DNA of 61,145 nt, from positions 1 through 61,145 of IMG/VR virus record IMGVR_UViG_3300027844_000688, one strand, 5' to 3'. Position 1 is the first letter of the stretch. Each line of letters starts with the position of its first letter. The notes under the pieces are model-generated. The model was not told where the DNA came from. It did no database searches and saw only the letters and a program-made list of their open reading frames with translations. The DNA comes from a virus. Both the position numbers and the translations under genes were made by a program. Positions 7,506-17,209 of this stretch are shown here, in pieces.

Positions 7506-10500
7506 TCAAGCTGTCAGGTCAAAACCGTGTTGGACAGCGGCCTTCTTCCCAATGGAAGAAGCGGCATCATTCACGATATCGTCTGCGAGACTGACCAGCT
7601 TTTCCATACGTTCAGCCGAACCAGAAATCATCTCTTCAAGCCGCAGTTGGGCGGTCGGAGAAGAATCACCAGCACCGGTCATGCTATCGCAAAGACCCTG
7701 GAGGTAAGGAACGACCTCGCTCACGGCACCGACCACTCGATCAGATGCAGCAAGGGATTCCAGAGAGAGGCCGTCTTCACCGGCTGCTCCAGCAGAAATC
7801 AACGAGTCCCGAATCTTGTCCACGGTGCTGACCAAGGTATCGGCAGCGGAGGAAATCCCTCCAACACCTTCGACGCCCGCAGCAGCGAGCTTCGCAGCAC
7901 AGAGCTTGAGGTGGTCTCGGAGACGCCCCAGTTCCATCACCTGTTCATCGTGAGCCTGCTTGGCGAGTTGGACCACCCGGGAAGCCTGCTTGCCGGGTTC
8001 GGCACCTCGACTCTCTGTGGAGGCTGAAGCCAAATCACCCTCTTCCTGCTCCCCACGGAGTTCTCGGTTGGACTGTTGGGTGAAATGCCCATCCATGTAG
8101 GCACCTTCGTCCCCGTCGCCTTCGGCGGGACCGGCAACCTCACGACCGATGTCGTCTGGATCAAAGCCTTCTTCCTTCACGACATCGAGTTCATCAAGAG
8201 CAGTGCGATCTGCGCCTGCCTGACGCTCGACGTGATCTGAAAGCAGATCACAGCGATATGAGAAATCAGTTGCGACATGGGTGGGGACTCCAAGAGCCCT
8301 CGCCTCTGTCTCAAAAAGAGTAGCGATGCGGTCAAGTGTCTGGGACACCTGCTTTGCACCGTGTGGGGTCAGAGTTGCCATTTTCTTGTGCCTCCTAAAC
8401 CGGGTCGGGCCAGATTGTTCGTCTCTATCACGCAAAGGCCCTTCAGATACAGGAAGCCCTCTGCTTATATCACCAAGGTTATAGAGGAAAGATTGGGATG
8501 ACTTGTTTGCCAAAGATACTGCCCTGGTCAGCGAGGCTTCTTTGGCCTGTTCCAAGATTCGCCTCACTTGCTCGGGCTCAAGTGTCCCGTCTTCCACAAG
8601 TTTCGCCAGGGCTTGCCTGAAACTTTCAGGGACTTCTTTGCCCCCTGAAAGTTTGGAATGTTCGTCTGCGAGAGCCTTATGGACCGCTTCTGTGTGTTGA
8701 GAAACAGCCTTCTGGACCTCTTCATCGGTCCCCTCTGGAGGGGTCTTCAACTTGCCTATCGAGGCAAATGCCTCGACCACGGCGGTACTGGAATGAACCC
8801 GGGCCACCGCATCATCGATCTGGTCACGTTTCTCTGACGGAGAGAGATCGGCCCACTTCTTCTTGTCCTTCTGTTCCTTCTTCTTGTCCTTCTGTTCCTT
8901 CTTCTGCTTCTTCTTCCGTTCGTCTTCCTTGCCCTTACCTGACAGAGCCTTGGCGAGCATGGGGCCTTTAGTAGAGAAGTCGTGAGAAGCGTTCCGGCGC
9001 ATCCAGTCTTCCAAGAACGCTCTACCATCCCCCGTCATGGAGGAACTCTTGCTGTCCAGAGCCTTCGCCATGTCACCGTAAGGAGATTTATCGCCTCCGG
9101 TTACGGCCACGATATCGGTAGGGCTCATATCAGCGAGGGCTTCGTCGTAGATCCGTTTGGATTCATCGCTGCCGGGATCGTCAGCGATCTTTAGGACATC
9201 CCCCATCTTCCCCTGGCTCTGAAGGGATTTGATCATCTGGAGCACACCCGCTGATGGGGCGTCCCCGGTATTCCCAAAGGAATCGGGCTGGTCATTGAGC
9301 AATCGGGCAGTAGCGAGAGAGTTCCGTACAGCCTTGACTTGCTTGTACTCCGCAGACCTCTTTTCGTCCTTGAGAGTCCCGTCTACATTGGTCAGTGAAG
9401 AAATCCGGTCATTGAGCTTGTGGAGGATTTCCTCTTGCTCCTTCTCCTTCATGGAGCCGAACTGGACGACGGCGATGTTAGCCCTCTCACCCAGCTTCTC
9501 TGGGGTGGCTTGATCAGCGTCGTTCTTGATCTTGGAGCCACCAGACCACATCGGATTGAACGTGACCTGCTGGGCGATCTGGGAGTAAGCGATGGATTCT
9601 GCGAGTTCCTCGACCGAAACCCGCTTCTCCGCTTTGGCGAGCCTTGCCTTTGCAGCCCCCAGACTCCCCTCGACCCCCTGGACCTGCTCTTCTAACTTGG
9701 CCTTCTGCTCTTCCTTCTCTTCTGGTGACCCCTCACCGGACTCCAACGCTTTGAGTTGCTCCCCCAAGTCCTTCAGATTTCTCTCGGATTCCTTGACCTG
9801 GGACTGGGCTGCCGAGAGCTTCTCGAAGGGTTCAGTGTCCACACCACTCCGAGATGCCCTGGACTTATCCAATACCCAATCGGGGGTCTTACCCCCAACA
9901 GCCATCACATCAATAGCCTTGTTGATATGCCCCTGGACAGATTCGGACAACTCCAGTTGTTGGTCTTGGTCCAACAGCGCCATCGCATCTGCAATAGACT
10001 TCTTGGTTTCCCACATCGGCGAAGCGGAAGCCATCTGGCCTTCAAGCCGATTGACCGTCTTTGTGATCTTGTCTGCATCAGCTTTTAGCTTCTTGATCCT
10101 GCTCTCGTCCCGGGCTTTCTGGGTCTCACCTGCCCGAAACAACCCACCTTCGAGATCCTCCATCTCTGCAAGAAGTTCAGCCCGTTCTTGGTAAAGCGAA
10201 CCGAGTTCTTCCTCGGTCTCTTGCAGATCTTCGCTGCCATCGCCCATCTCTACATCAAAGGCATCTGCAATCGTGGCCTCCAACGCTTCGACGGCCTTTT
10301 CGATTCTTTTGGTCTTGTCTTCGGGGGACTCTTCCTTGGGAGTCTCCGAACCTTCACCCTCGTCCTTACCCTCGTCCTTACCCTCGTCCTCGTCTGTCCC
10401 TGGATCGTCCCCTGCAAGCCACGCCTCGGCGTCTTCTTTGGTCTTGAACTTCTGCTGTAAGGGCAGACCATCCTTATCCATCAAAGACTTGTGCTTGGCC

Positions 10501-12284
10501 TTGAAAGGCTTGCCACCCTTCTCTTTGGTCTCCCAAAGATCTCCTGGTTTCCGTTCCACGGCTTCCAAGTACCGAGAGGCAACTCGGTCAAGGGACTCTT
10601 CGTAAATGGTGTCCTTTAGATCAAAGGTGTCCTGCTGCTTGTTGGACACGAACCCGACTCGGGCCTTCAGCTTCTTCTTGCCCTTGGCAGGGGTGACACC
10701 CTTCGCCAAGAGATCGTTCGAGTACACGGGACTGGTCCCATCGGTCGCCACCGTGATGTGTGCAATCTTGTTGCTGCTCGTCACCCCGGCAACCTTGACC
10801 TTGACGGTTTGGCACTTCTCATCTGCCGCCCAACCGACGATCTCCAAAGGAGCAGAATCGCCCATAGGTAGCGCCTTGACCTCTTCTGGGCTGGGCTTGA
10901 ACTTGATCGTCATATGGTGGGCGAACCGCTTGGAAAGAAGGGGGATACCCGTCTCTTTCTCCCACCACCGGAACAACGCAGAGGGGTCGTCGAGAATGAC
11001 TGCTGTAAAGAGAGCCTTTGGCTTCTTGGCGGCAATCCTCTTGTAGTTCAGCGACAAGTCACGGTCTCCTTCCTGGCCCTGCGTCTCGATATCTGGATCA
11101 TCGACATCAAGTCGGCGCTTACGGAGATCGTACCGTGGGGGCTTCTTTTTTGGGTTGGGCTGGGACATATCTTCGATAGCTTCGTCCTCCTTCTCGGAAG
11201 GAGCCTTGGTAGCCACCCTTGTGGCCTCCCAACGAACCGCATGAATCGCTGCCCTTTCGCTGGTGTGCTTCTCAATAGAGAACCCCTCGCCCAAGGTCGA
11301 ATACCAGCCATGCCCGAACAAATAGACATAGCCTTTGGGGTCGAAGCTGCGAAACCCGACCGGGCTGCCCTTCATTTCCTCCACACCCCAATCGAACACT
11401 GCCTTCACAATGGTCGATTTGGAGAGAAGACCTCGGAGCCATCGTAAAAGCCCCGCCTCTCGATCCAGGGCGGCCTTCTTGACGGACATATCCTCGATGA
11501 CCGTGCCGTCCTTCATATAAGCATCCTCCAAGCCTGGGACCAAATACTGATCCTTCAGCATCGAAGAGGTATGCCCCACGGTCTTGGAGACCTCTTCCAA
11601 GACCTTCTTGAACTCATCTTTGAGGATTGCATCACGCTCTTTCCGGTCTACCGGAAGCTCCGGTCCGTCCTTACGAACGGCTTTCAGCGCATCCTGCATC
11701 TCACGATTAGCGTGGAACCCCCGAAGGTCTTTGGCGGTCACATCGTATTGATCGAGGTATTCGTTCACCTCTTTACCGTCGATCTTCTTCTCGATGCCCT
11801 CCCCCTGGAAAGCCAGAATGGAGTCCTCGGATTGCTTGTCTTTGACGGCCTCTTCCAAGGCTTTCACGACGTACTCGTTCTCGACGGTCTTATCGTGCTT
11901 GACCCCCGACTTACCTGTGTACTTGAGGCGAGCCTTGCCCCCTTCAAACGACACATGCCGCTTCTCCAAACAGGTCACCCCATAGTGGCCGTCCTCGGCA
12001 GACGAGGTGTTCCCGACCCGCTCGTAGGTTTCGTTGATTAGGGCAATCGCCAGGGCAGTCAATCGGGTCTCATCATCCTTGGATTGGAGGTCTTTCTTGA
12101 CCTTCGCTCGGAGATCGGAGATCGACGATTGGAGCTTGTCCAACCGCTCCGCTTTCTCTTCATGTCGCTGCTGGACCTGACGGGGGCCATACTCGTAGTG
12201 GGTATTCCCCTCTTCGTCTTCCGTCTTGGACTTGTACTTACCTTCCAAGTACCGGGCAGCGACTATGTTGGACAATGGGATCAT
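7506..12284 (-). CDS. Giant polyvalent virion protein: topoisomerase IB + 2H phosphoesterase-like domains
   Basis: 1592 residues, GGAGG five bases before ATG. Residues about 30-262 match poxvirus/bacterial-type DNA topoisomerase IB with all five catalytic residues in place: Arg89 (YERVGN), Lys125 (YTGKSG), Arg188 (AKDLRGFHAN), His238 (VGHTSS) and Tyr247 (LKDQYLVP). Residues about 423-560 carry two HxT motifs, His457-Met-Thr459 and His509-Ile-Thr511, the hallmark of 2H phosphoesterases. 'RVASRYLEAV' (567-576) and 'IVAARYLEGK' (7-16) repeat a short tag. Residues about 620-900 are long coiled coils, and further helical, Lys-rich segments follow. Near residue 1370 is a copy of the GPxE/FTQQ module shared with the protein at 19115-20107. 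It lies beside the portal gene, so it is probably packaged and delivered with the DNA (inference). Confidence 0.85.
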   Translation of the reverse strand: MIPLSNIVAARYLEGKYKSKTEDEEGNTHYEYGPRQVQQRHEEKAERLDKLQSSISDLRAKVKKDLQSKDDETRLTALAIALINETYERVGNTSSAEDGHYGVTCLEKRHVSFEGGKARLKYTGKSGVKHDKTVENEYVVKALEEAVKDKQSEDSILAFQGEGIEKKIDGKEVNEYLDQYDVTAKDLRGFHANREMQDALKAVRKDGPELPVDRKERDAILKDEFKKVLEEVSKTVGHTSSMLKDQYLVPGLEDAYMKDGTVIEDMSVKKAALDREAGLLRWLRGLLSKSTIVKAVFDWGVEEMKGSPVGFRSFDPKGYVYLFGHGWYSTLGEGFSIEKHTSERAAIHAVRWEATRVATKAPSEKEDEAIEDMSQPNPKKKPPRYDLRKRRLDVDDPDIETQGQEGDRDLSLNYKRIAAKKPKALFTAVILDDPSALFRWWEKETGIPLLSKRFAHHMTIKFKPSPEEVKALPMGDSAPLEIVGWAADEKCQTVKVKVAGVTSSNKIAHITVATDGTSPVYSNDLLAKGVTPAKGKKKLKARVGFVSNKQQDTFDLKDTIYEESLDRVASRYLEAVERKPGDLWETKEKGGKPFKAKHKSLMDKDGLPLQQKFKTKEDAEAWLAGDDPGTDEDEGKDEGKDEGEGSETPKEESPEDKTKRIEKAVEALEATIADAFDVEMGDGSEDLQETEEELGSLYQERAELLAEMEDLEGGLFRAGETQKARDESRIKKLKADADKITKTVNRLEGQMASASPMWETKKSIADAMALLDQDQQLELSESVQGHINKAIDVMAVGGKTPDWVLDKSRASRSGVDTEPFEKLSAAQSQVKESERNLKDLGEQLKALESGEGSPEEKEEQKAKLEEQVQGVEGSLGAAKARLAKAEKRVSVEELAESIAYSQIAQQVTFNPMWSGGSKIKNDADQATPEKLGERANIAVVQFGSMKEKEQEEILHKLNDRISSLTNVDGTLKDEKRSAEYKQVKAVRNSLATARLLNDQPDSFGNTGDAPSAGVLQMIKSLQSQGKMGDVLKIADDPGSDESKRIYDEALADMSPTDIVAVTGGDKSPYGDMAKALDSKSSSMTGDGRAFLEDWMRRNASHDFSTKGPMLAKALSGKGKEDERKKKQKKEQKDKKKEQKDKKKWADLSPSEKRDQIDDAVARVHSSTAVVEAFASIGKLKTPPEGTDEEVQKAVSQHTEAVHKALADEHSKLSGGKEVPESFRQALAKLVEDGTLEPEQVRRILEQAKEASLTRAVSLANKSSQSFLYNLGDISRGLPVSEGPLRDRDEQSGPTRFRRHKKMATLTPHGAKQVSQTLDRIATLFETEARALGVPTHVATDFSYRCDLLSDHVERQAGADRTALDELDVVKEEGFDPDDIGREVAGPAEGDGDEGAYMDGHFTQQSNRELRGEQEEGDLASASTESRGAEPGKQASRVVQLAKQAHDEQVMELGRLRDHLKLCAAKLAAAGVEGVGGISSAADTLVSTVDKIRDSLISAGAAGEDGLSLESLAASDRVVGAVSEVVPYLQGLCDSMTGAGDSSPTAQLRLEEMISGSAERMEKLVSLADDIVNDAASSIGKKAAVQHGFDLTA

Positions 12285-12323
12285 TGAACCTCCATGAAAA
12301 GGAGGCGATAGAGCGATTACCCG

Positions 12324-14021
12324 TTAGAAGCGGTCATCGCCTTCCGCTGGTGGTTCATAGTTCAACCCGAGCTTTTCGGCGATTAGCTGGACGACTTCAG
12401 TATTTTCCAGGATCTTATCTGCGGCACTGGAGTAAACCGAACGCATCATCTCATTATACATGGGATCGTTGATGGACCAGAGGTCACGTTCCAGCTTCAT
12501 GCGTGTGCTGACCGGATCGATATTCAAGAGTTCCAAGATCACGTCAACATCCAAACTGCCCTTCTGATACAGATTGAACAACGCATCGAACGTCTCACTA
12601 TTGTCTCGCAGTCCAAGACGGGTGAAGCTCAACTTCGGATAGATGATCTGCTCACCAAGTAGTTCATCCTCTTCGATGAACCCCATGCGGCGGCACATCG
12701 GCTTGAAGATGTATTCGTCAACGAAATCTTGAAGAATCTCCCGCAGGAGCATGTATCGAGTGTTGATGACTTCCAGATTGATCCGGTCGCCCGAGTAGGA
12801 AGACTCCCCTGAAAGGAGGCTCTCCGTGACCCCAAGACCCGAATACATCTGCCGGTCGGTCAGATCGTACTCGCTTGAAAGCTCCAGCAGACGGTTGGTG
12901 TTTCCCCCACCCATCTCTTCCCAAGTGACTTGGAAGTTAGTGACGATGGTGTAGTCAGGGTCTTGAAGACACAGATCGATCTGGTCACGCAGTTCCTCGG
13001 TATCCGCCGCATCCATGTCCTCTGCATAAACCAACCGATACGGGGTCATGTGCCTGGAGGCGATGCTGGTCTGGGCCTGTCGGAGTTTATCTCGATAGAC
13101 CAACACCCGAATGCACCGTTCAAGGATTGAGTGCCCTCGGGGCTCGTACTGGGACTTCTTCCGACTCATGTAGTACACGAACGACCCTGCATCGGGGTCC
13201 GTGTTCAAGGGGATGTTGCGGCCTTCTTGGATCGCCTCCACAACATCTCTCGGCATCGAGTTCACGATCCGTTGGGCCTGGACATCCCCCTGGTTTGCCT
13301 TCTGAACGATGTCCTTGGTCTTGGAGTCTGGGATTAGCTCAATGATCTTCTCGCTGGTGAACGGGAAGCTCTCCATGTGAATCTGCTCTGGGGGCAAAAC
13401 CCGCACCGCAGACCACCCATGAAAGTTCCGCTGCATCCAACGGACCTCACGCTCATCGGCATCCTCACGCTCATGGTAAGTCTCGGTCACTTCCCCATCC
13501 TCGGTCAGTTCCCGTCTGGCTTCCTCCCGAATGTCTTGGGGCATGTCCTCGGAGATGTCCTCAACGAAGATGAAGACCTCTCCAAGCAAGTAGTAGTCAT
13601 GGACAATCTCGATGAGCCTATGGAGCAGACCTTCTTTCTTGCTCCACCGCTCACAGAAATCGAGGGCTTGTTGGGCCAAAGTACGGTCTTCAGCTTTTGG
13701 CATCCCCAAACGAATCTTGGAAAGGGGAAGCTCCGTATGAAGATCGATAGCCTGCCCAACGAAGGGATCTGTCTGGTAGAAGAACCGATAGTAGTTCCGC
13801 TGCTCATCAAGAGACTGCGGAAGCTCCAAAAAGTCTGTTGAAAGCTCGGGGGAATAGAAGTTCCCCCCAGAGCCTCCGGTCGTCCCACCGCCTGTGAAGG
13901 CCACCCTCGAACGCATCGCAGACGTGACCACCACCTTGCGTGGTTTGCCAGTAGTCACCTTCGGTCTGGCTGGGGCCTTCCCTACAACCTTCGTGTCATT
14001 GGGGTTGTTCATCTTTGCCAT
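12324..14021 (-). CDS. Portal protein
   Basis: 565 residues. It has typical portal features: a flexible basic N-terminus, 'RNYYRFFYQTDPFVGQAIDL' (start of the wing), 'LIEIVHDYYLLGEVFIFVED', 'GHSILERCIRVLVYRDKLRQ', the stem-like 'TSIASRHMTPYRLVYAEDMD', and a clip/crown region followed by a helical C-terminus. It forms the dodecameric DNA channel at one capsid vertex and docks the terminase. It lies three genes downstream of terL, and its ATG shares one base (TGATG) with the stop of the upstream gene. Confidence 0.92.
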   Translation of the reverse strand: MAKMNNPNDTKVVGKAPARPKVTTGKPRKVVVTSAMRSRVAFTGGGTTGGSGGNFYSPELSTDFLELPQSLDEQRNYYRFFYQTDPFVGQAIDLHTELPLSKIRLGMPKAEDRTLAQQALDFCERWSKKEGLLHRLIEIVHDYYLLGEVFIFVEDISEDMPQDIREEARRELTEDGEVTETYHEREDADEREVRWMQRNFHGWSAVRVLPPEQIHMESFPFTSEKIIELIPDSKTKDIVQKANQGDVQAQRIVNSMPRDVVEAIQEGRNIPLNTDPDAGSFVYYMSRKKSQYEPRGHSILERCIRVLVYRDKLRQAQTSIASRHMTPYRLVYAEDMDAADTEELRDQIDLCLQDPDYTIVTNFQVTWEEMGGGNTNRLLELSSEYDLTDRQMYSGLGVTESLLSGESSYSGDRINLEVINTRYMLLREILQDFVDEYIFKPMCRRMGFIEEDELLGEQIIYPKLSFTRLGLRDNSETFDALFNLYQKGSLDVDVILELLNIDPVSTRMKLERDLWSINDPMYNEMMRSVYSSAADKILENTEVVQLIAEKLGLNYEPPAEGDDRF

Positions 14022-14347
14022 CAGTTATCACCAGTCACCGGTCGTTCGAGAGATACTACCGGCGTCTTTTCTACCACGGGTGGTTCTATCATCAGATCGG
14101 GATCTTCAGTGTTGGTGTGAGAACCCAACACTCGGATGGAATCGAGGGCTCCCAACGCTCTGTCGGTATCCCGGATAGTGCGCTTGATCCGTGTCCTCTC
14201 CAAACCAAAAGCGGCCTTCTTCTCCAGAGAACGACAGGTATCCAGCACCGCCAACAAGGATTTATGAGCCGTGCGGATCTTTGCGTGGATCTCCCTGTCT
14301 TCTGGAGACGTAAGCGTGCTACTGATTCGTTTGAGGTATCGTGACAT
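14021..14347 (-). CDS. Small helical protein between terminase and portal
   Basis: 108 residues from ATG at 14347, overlapping the upstream stop by one base. Residues 10-70 form two Lys/Arg-rich helices ('EDREIHAKIRTAHKSLLAVL', 'RTRIKRTIRDTDRALGALDS'); the tail is Pro/Val-rich. No family is recognised. Its location suggests a head-assembly or portal-associated accessory. Confidence 0.7.
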   Translation of the reverse strand: MSRYLKRISSTLTSPEDREIHAKIRTAHKSLLAVLDTCRSLEKKAAFGLERTRIKRTIRDTDRALGALDSIRVLGSHTNTEDPDLMIEPPVVEKTPVVSLERPVTGDN

Positions 14348-14619
14348 CAACCTACCTTACCCTTGCCAGTCCACTTTTCTTTATTAGTGAGGAAGCCTTT
14401 TTTGTAAGCCATCTTCACGATTCTCTTGAGTAGGTCAGTATCCGCCGGAGACCCCTTGAAGATTCCCTCCCACGTTCCACCGATCTTCACAAACGCATCC
14501 GAGATGCGGTCAAACTCGCTGGGCTGGGAATAGACTTTCCCCTTGTAAAGCATATTGACGATCTTCTGAATGAAACGATGGTCTGCTCTAATGGGAGAAA
14601 TGGGGGATAACGTAGCCAT
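14347..14619 (-). CDS. Small basic protein downstream of large terminase
   Basis: 90 residues. Start and stop overlap both neighbours by one base (TAATG, TGATG). The sequence contains 'FIQKIVNMLYKGKVYSQPSE' and 'LLKRIVKMAYKKGFLTNKEK', two similar helices of the form I-V-K/N-M-x-Y-K-x-G, so it may be an internal duplication of a small helix-turn-helix-like unit. Function unknown. Confidence 0.7.
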   Translation of the reverse strand: MATLSPISPIRADHRFIQKIVNMLYKGKVYSQPSEFDRISDAFVKIGGTWEGIFKGSPADTDLLKRIVKMAYKKGFLTNKEKWTGKGKVG

Positions 14620-16457
14620 TATCGAACCTTCTTCGGCCCTTTGAGCCGATCTATTTGCCTGGATTCGTGGCTGCCGCTCCGCATGAGCTTCCTCCGCAAG
14701 TGGGTCGGTTGGTTTCTGGGGATGGCATTACCACGCCCTCCTTTAGCAAAGTAAATAGGCTTTCCAAGCTGTTGACTGGCAAGCCACACCATACGAACAA
14801 GTGCATCACTCATATCATCGTGCTTACCCCTGACGTTAGGGGCCTCAACAGTCGTCAGGTACTTGGAGTGTTGCTTCGCTTGAAGCTCTAACAACTCTGT
14901 GAGGTAGGGGCAGTGTTCTTGGCCGTCTGGGATTGGGTGGTCATACAGGACCAACCGCTTATCCCACATCATGTCCTTGAAGGTCTTGAAAATCTCGGAG
15001 ACCAAGTTCTTCGTCATGTGCCTGGACTCCATCTGGCGCAGCCCTCTCTTCGCCAGGGCTTGCTCCAACGGGATTCCAGCCCACTGATCGAAGACGCCCT
15101 CGGTGATAAAGAACTTCTTGCCCAGATCCGCAATCCAATCCGCGACATCCTCGAACTCCAAGCGGTCTTGATCCTTGTACTTTCCAACACCCGCTCTGAT
15201 CTGCTCGATGTAATCGAGAACGACTACTGAACCTCTCTCCTTATCTGCCTCGATATGACCAATGGCAACGGCAGTGCCGTCCCCGGCCAACCCAAGGTCG
15301 AGCCCAAGAAAGTGTGGGGACCGTGCTTTCGCTCCTGTACGGGGCCTACGATCTGGATCAACGCAGGCCATCAAGTCTTCCTTGCGTTCAATCCATCCAC
15401 GGGTTCTGTCCGTGAACTCCCCGCCGTACTCCGTAAAGAAGACAATCGGGTCTTTCTGGTAGTGCTTCTCGAACTCGCTTGCAGGGACGGTGGGGTTCAC
15501 CTCCCAGGTTGGGGCCTGGATCGCCAGCATGTTCTTGCTCGCTGGACCCCCAGACATAGCGATCTGGAACAACTTGTAGAACTGTCCTTGTCGTCCCAAG
15601 GGGGATGAGATGGAGATGATTCGACCCTCAACCGGACCAATCGGTATTCGAGCATCGTCTGGGTCTTTGGGGGAGAACGCCGATGTCGAAGGCGTCACAG
15701 CATTGTAGACTTCTTCAGCCCCCGACTGACCTTTGTCAGTGAAGTGGGCCATCTCATCGAGAATCACGACCAAGTTACCCGCACCACGAAGACCCTTCGC
15801 CACGCAAGATCTGAAGGTAATCTTCAGAGTCGCCTTGGCCGTTGGATCATTGTCGTATGAACCGTACTTCTCGATGTCCGAAGGGGTCTGAAACCGGGCA
15901 TAGGACATCGTGTTGTTCGCCGTGTAGGGCGAGAAGAATGCACAGTTCCGGTAATGCCCCGACACCTCTTGATAGAGCAGACCAGCTTGGTCCTTGTCCG
16001 TAGCGACCGAGATAATCTGAATGTTGTTCCCAGAAGGCAGACCGTAATATCCCTGCGGATTCCCCTTGGAGATAAGCCTGTACGTCTCGTAGGCGGCGAT
16101 ACAAGCAGAGATAGCTGTCTTGCCTGACCGTCGTCCGATGGAGAGAATCATCTCTCGGCGTTCCTCACCAGGAATGATCTCTTGGACGTTACAGCGGCCC
16201 TCTTCATAGAGCTTCCGAAGATAGCCCGCCTCGGTCATGTACTGGTAGTCGTCCCGCCGCCAGTCTGAAACAGGGACGTTCTTGTCGATGTCATTGAGGG
16301 GTATCCCGTAGTGAGCCTTCAGAATGATCTTCTGGACGGGAAAGAGCTTCATAGCGAGACCCCAATCGGCCTCGATGAACTCAATGATGTCGGCTGCTTC
16401 CGTGTCGTTGTCGGTAGGAGACCTCCCAATCGTAGATGCAATAGTCGAGAGGCTCAT
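14619..16457 (-). CDS. terL: Terminase large subunit
   Basis: 612 residues. ATPase: Walker A GRRSGKTA (108-115), Walker B 'LVVILDEMAHF' (229-239, catalytic Asp-Glu 234-235) and coupling motif 'ISSPLGRQG'. RNase H-like nuclease: 'FLGLDLGLAGDGTAVAIGH' (Asp387), 'FFITEGVFDQW' and C-terminal 'HDDMSDALVRMVWLA'. The enzyme drives DNA into the prohead through the portal and cuts the concatemer. The start at 16457 shares a base with the upstream stop. Length and motif order are normal for the family. Confidence 0.95.
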   Translation of the reverse strand: MSLSTIASTIGRSPTDNDTEAADIIEFIEADWGLAMKLFPVQKIILKAHYGIPLNDIDKNVPVSDWRRDDYQYMTEAGYLRKLYEEGRCNVQEIIPGEERREMILSIGRRSGKTAISACIAAYETYRLISKGNPQGYYGLPSGNNIQIISVATDKDQAGLLYQEVSGHYRNCAFFSPYTANNTMSYARFQTPSDIEKYGSYDNDPTAKATLKITFRSCVAKGLRGAGNLVVILDEMAHFTDKGQSGAEEVYNAVTPSTSAFSPKDPDDARIPIGPVEGRIISISSPLGRQGQFYKLFQIAMSGGPASKNMLAIQAPTWEVNPTVPASEFEKHYQKDPIVFFTEYGGEFTDRTRGWIERKEDLMACVDPDRRPRTGAKARSPHFLGLDLGLAGDGTAVAIGHIEADKERGSVVVLDYIEQIRAGVGKYKDQDRLEFEDVADWIADLGKKFFITEGVFDQWAGIPLEQALAKRGLRQMESRHMTKNLVSEIFKTFKDMMWDKRLVLYDHPIPDGQEHCPYLTELLELQAKQHSKYLTTVEAPNVRGKHDDMSDALVRMVWLASQQLGKPIYFAKGGRGNAIPRNQPTHLRRKLMRSGSHESRQIDRLKGPKKVR

Positions 16458-17125
16458 CAGTCCCTCTTCATACGATTCTTCGCTTCATCTTCCCATTCAT
16501 CAGCAAGACGTTGGGCGAGCTTGGCGAACACCGTCTCGATCATCTCGGGTCGCAGCCCTGTATCAGACAGGGCACCTCGGAAGGTTTCCATGATGAACGA
16601 AAACAACTTCTTGAACGAGGCAGATTCCAGATCAACGGCGGTATGAGAAAGCTGATCCTTCCGCTTGAGCCATGTGTCCCCGATAGCTTTCAGCGCACTG
16701 ACACGCCGCATGGAGATGTGGCTCGTCTCCTTGCCCTCACGTTCAGCAGAGGTACGCTCGAACGAAAGGGAGGCTGCTTCATCGGCGAGTCCAACGAGAA
16801 CATGATCCAACACCTCGCCGGACGAGGGCTTGCCCTTGGCCGTCCGAAGAATCGCATCGCTTTCCAACACCACTTGCTTCTGACGGACATGCTCGGCAAC
16901 AGAGTCGTTGACGGGTTTGAGTGGAGGGGCTGCCTTGCGACCCGGCTTACCCTTCATCACGTAGGGGAGTCCGTCCCCCTTCAGAATGACTATATCTTTG
17001 TCATGGAGATCGTCTTTGTCCCGCCATTTATTGTGGCCGAACTCATCCTTGACCTTGACCCGAGTGACCTCTGGGTCGAGTGCATCAATGATGTCTTGTC
17101 TCTCACCGTGTGTTTGCTTGGGCAC
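16457..17125 (-). CDS. Possible terminase small subunit
   Basis: About 222 residues from a GTG at 17125 (AGGAGG five bases upstream); another GTG two codons earlier overlaps the ribosome site. It directly precedes terL with a TGATG overlap, the classic place for the DNA-recognition subunit. The C-terminal half is helical ('SFKKLFSFIMETFRGALSDT', 'AKLAQRLADEWEDEAKNRMK'), consistent with oligomerisation helices, and the N-terminal part is basic. I see no clear helix-turn-helix, so the call rests mainly on position and size. Confidence 0.6.
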   Translation of the reverse strand: MPKQTHGERQDIIDALDPEVTRVKVKDEFGHNKWRDKDDLHDKDIVILKGDGLPYVMKGKPGRKAAPPLKPVNDSVAEHVRQKQVVLESDAILRTAKGKPSSGEVLDHVLVGLADEAASLSFERTSAEREGKETSHISMRRVSALKAIGDTWLKRKDQLSHTAVDLESASFKKLFSFIMETFRGALSDTGLRPEMIETVFAKLAQRLADEWEDEAKNRMKRD

Positions 17126-17209
17126 TGGCACCTCCTACTGATTCTACCGTCAACTTGGAAGTGCCTGCTCCTATCTGCTGAACGGTTATTTTCTATTCAT
17201 ATCTGTATA

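Noticed and set aside
11500-12284. Tyrosine integrase instead of topoisomerase IB
   Set aside because: The spacing and the phrases YERVGN, GKSG, AKDLRG and VGHTSS fit topoisomerase IB. Integrases have the R...HxxR...H/W...Y order, which is not found here.
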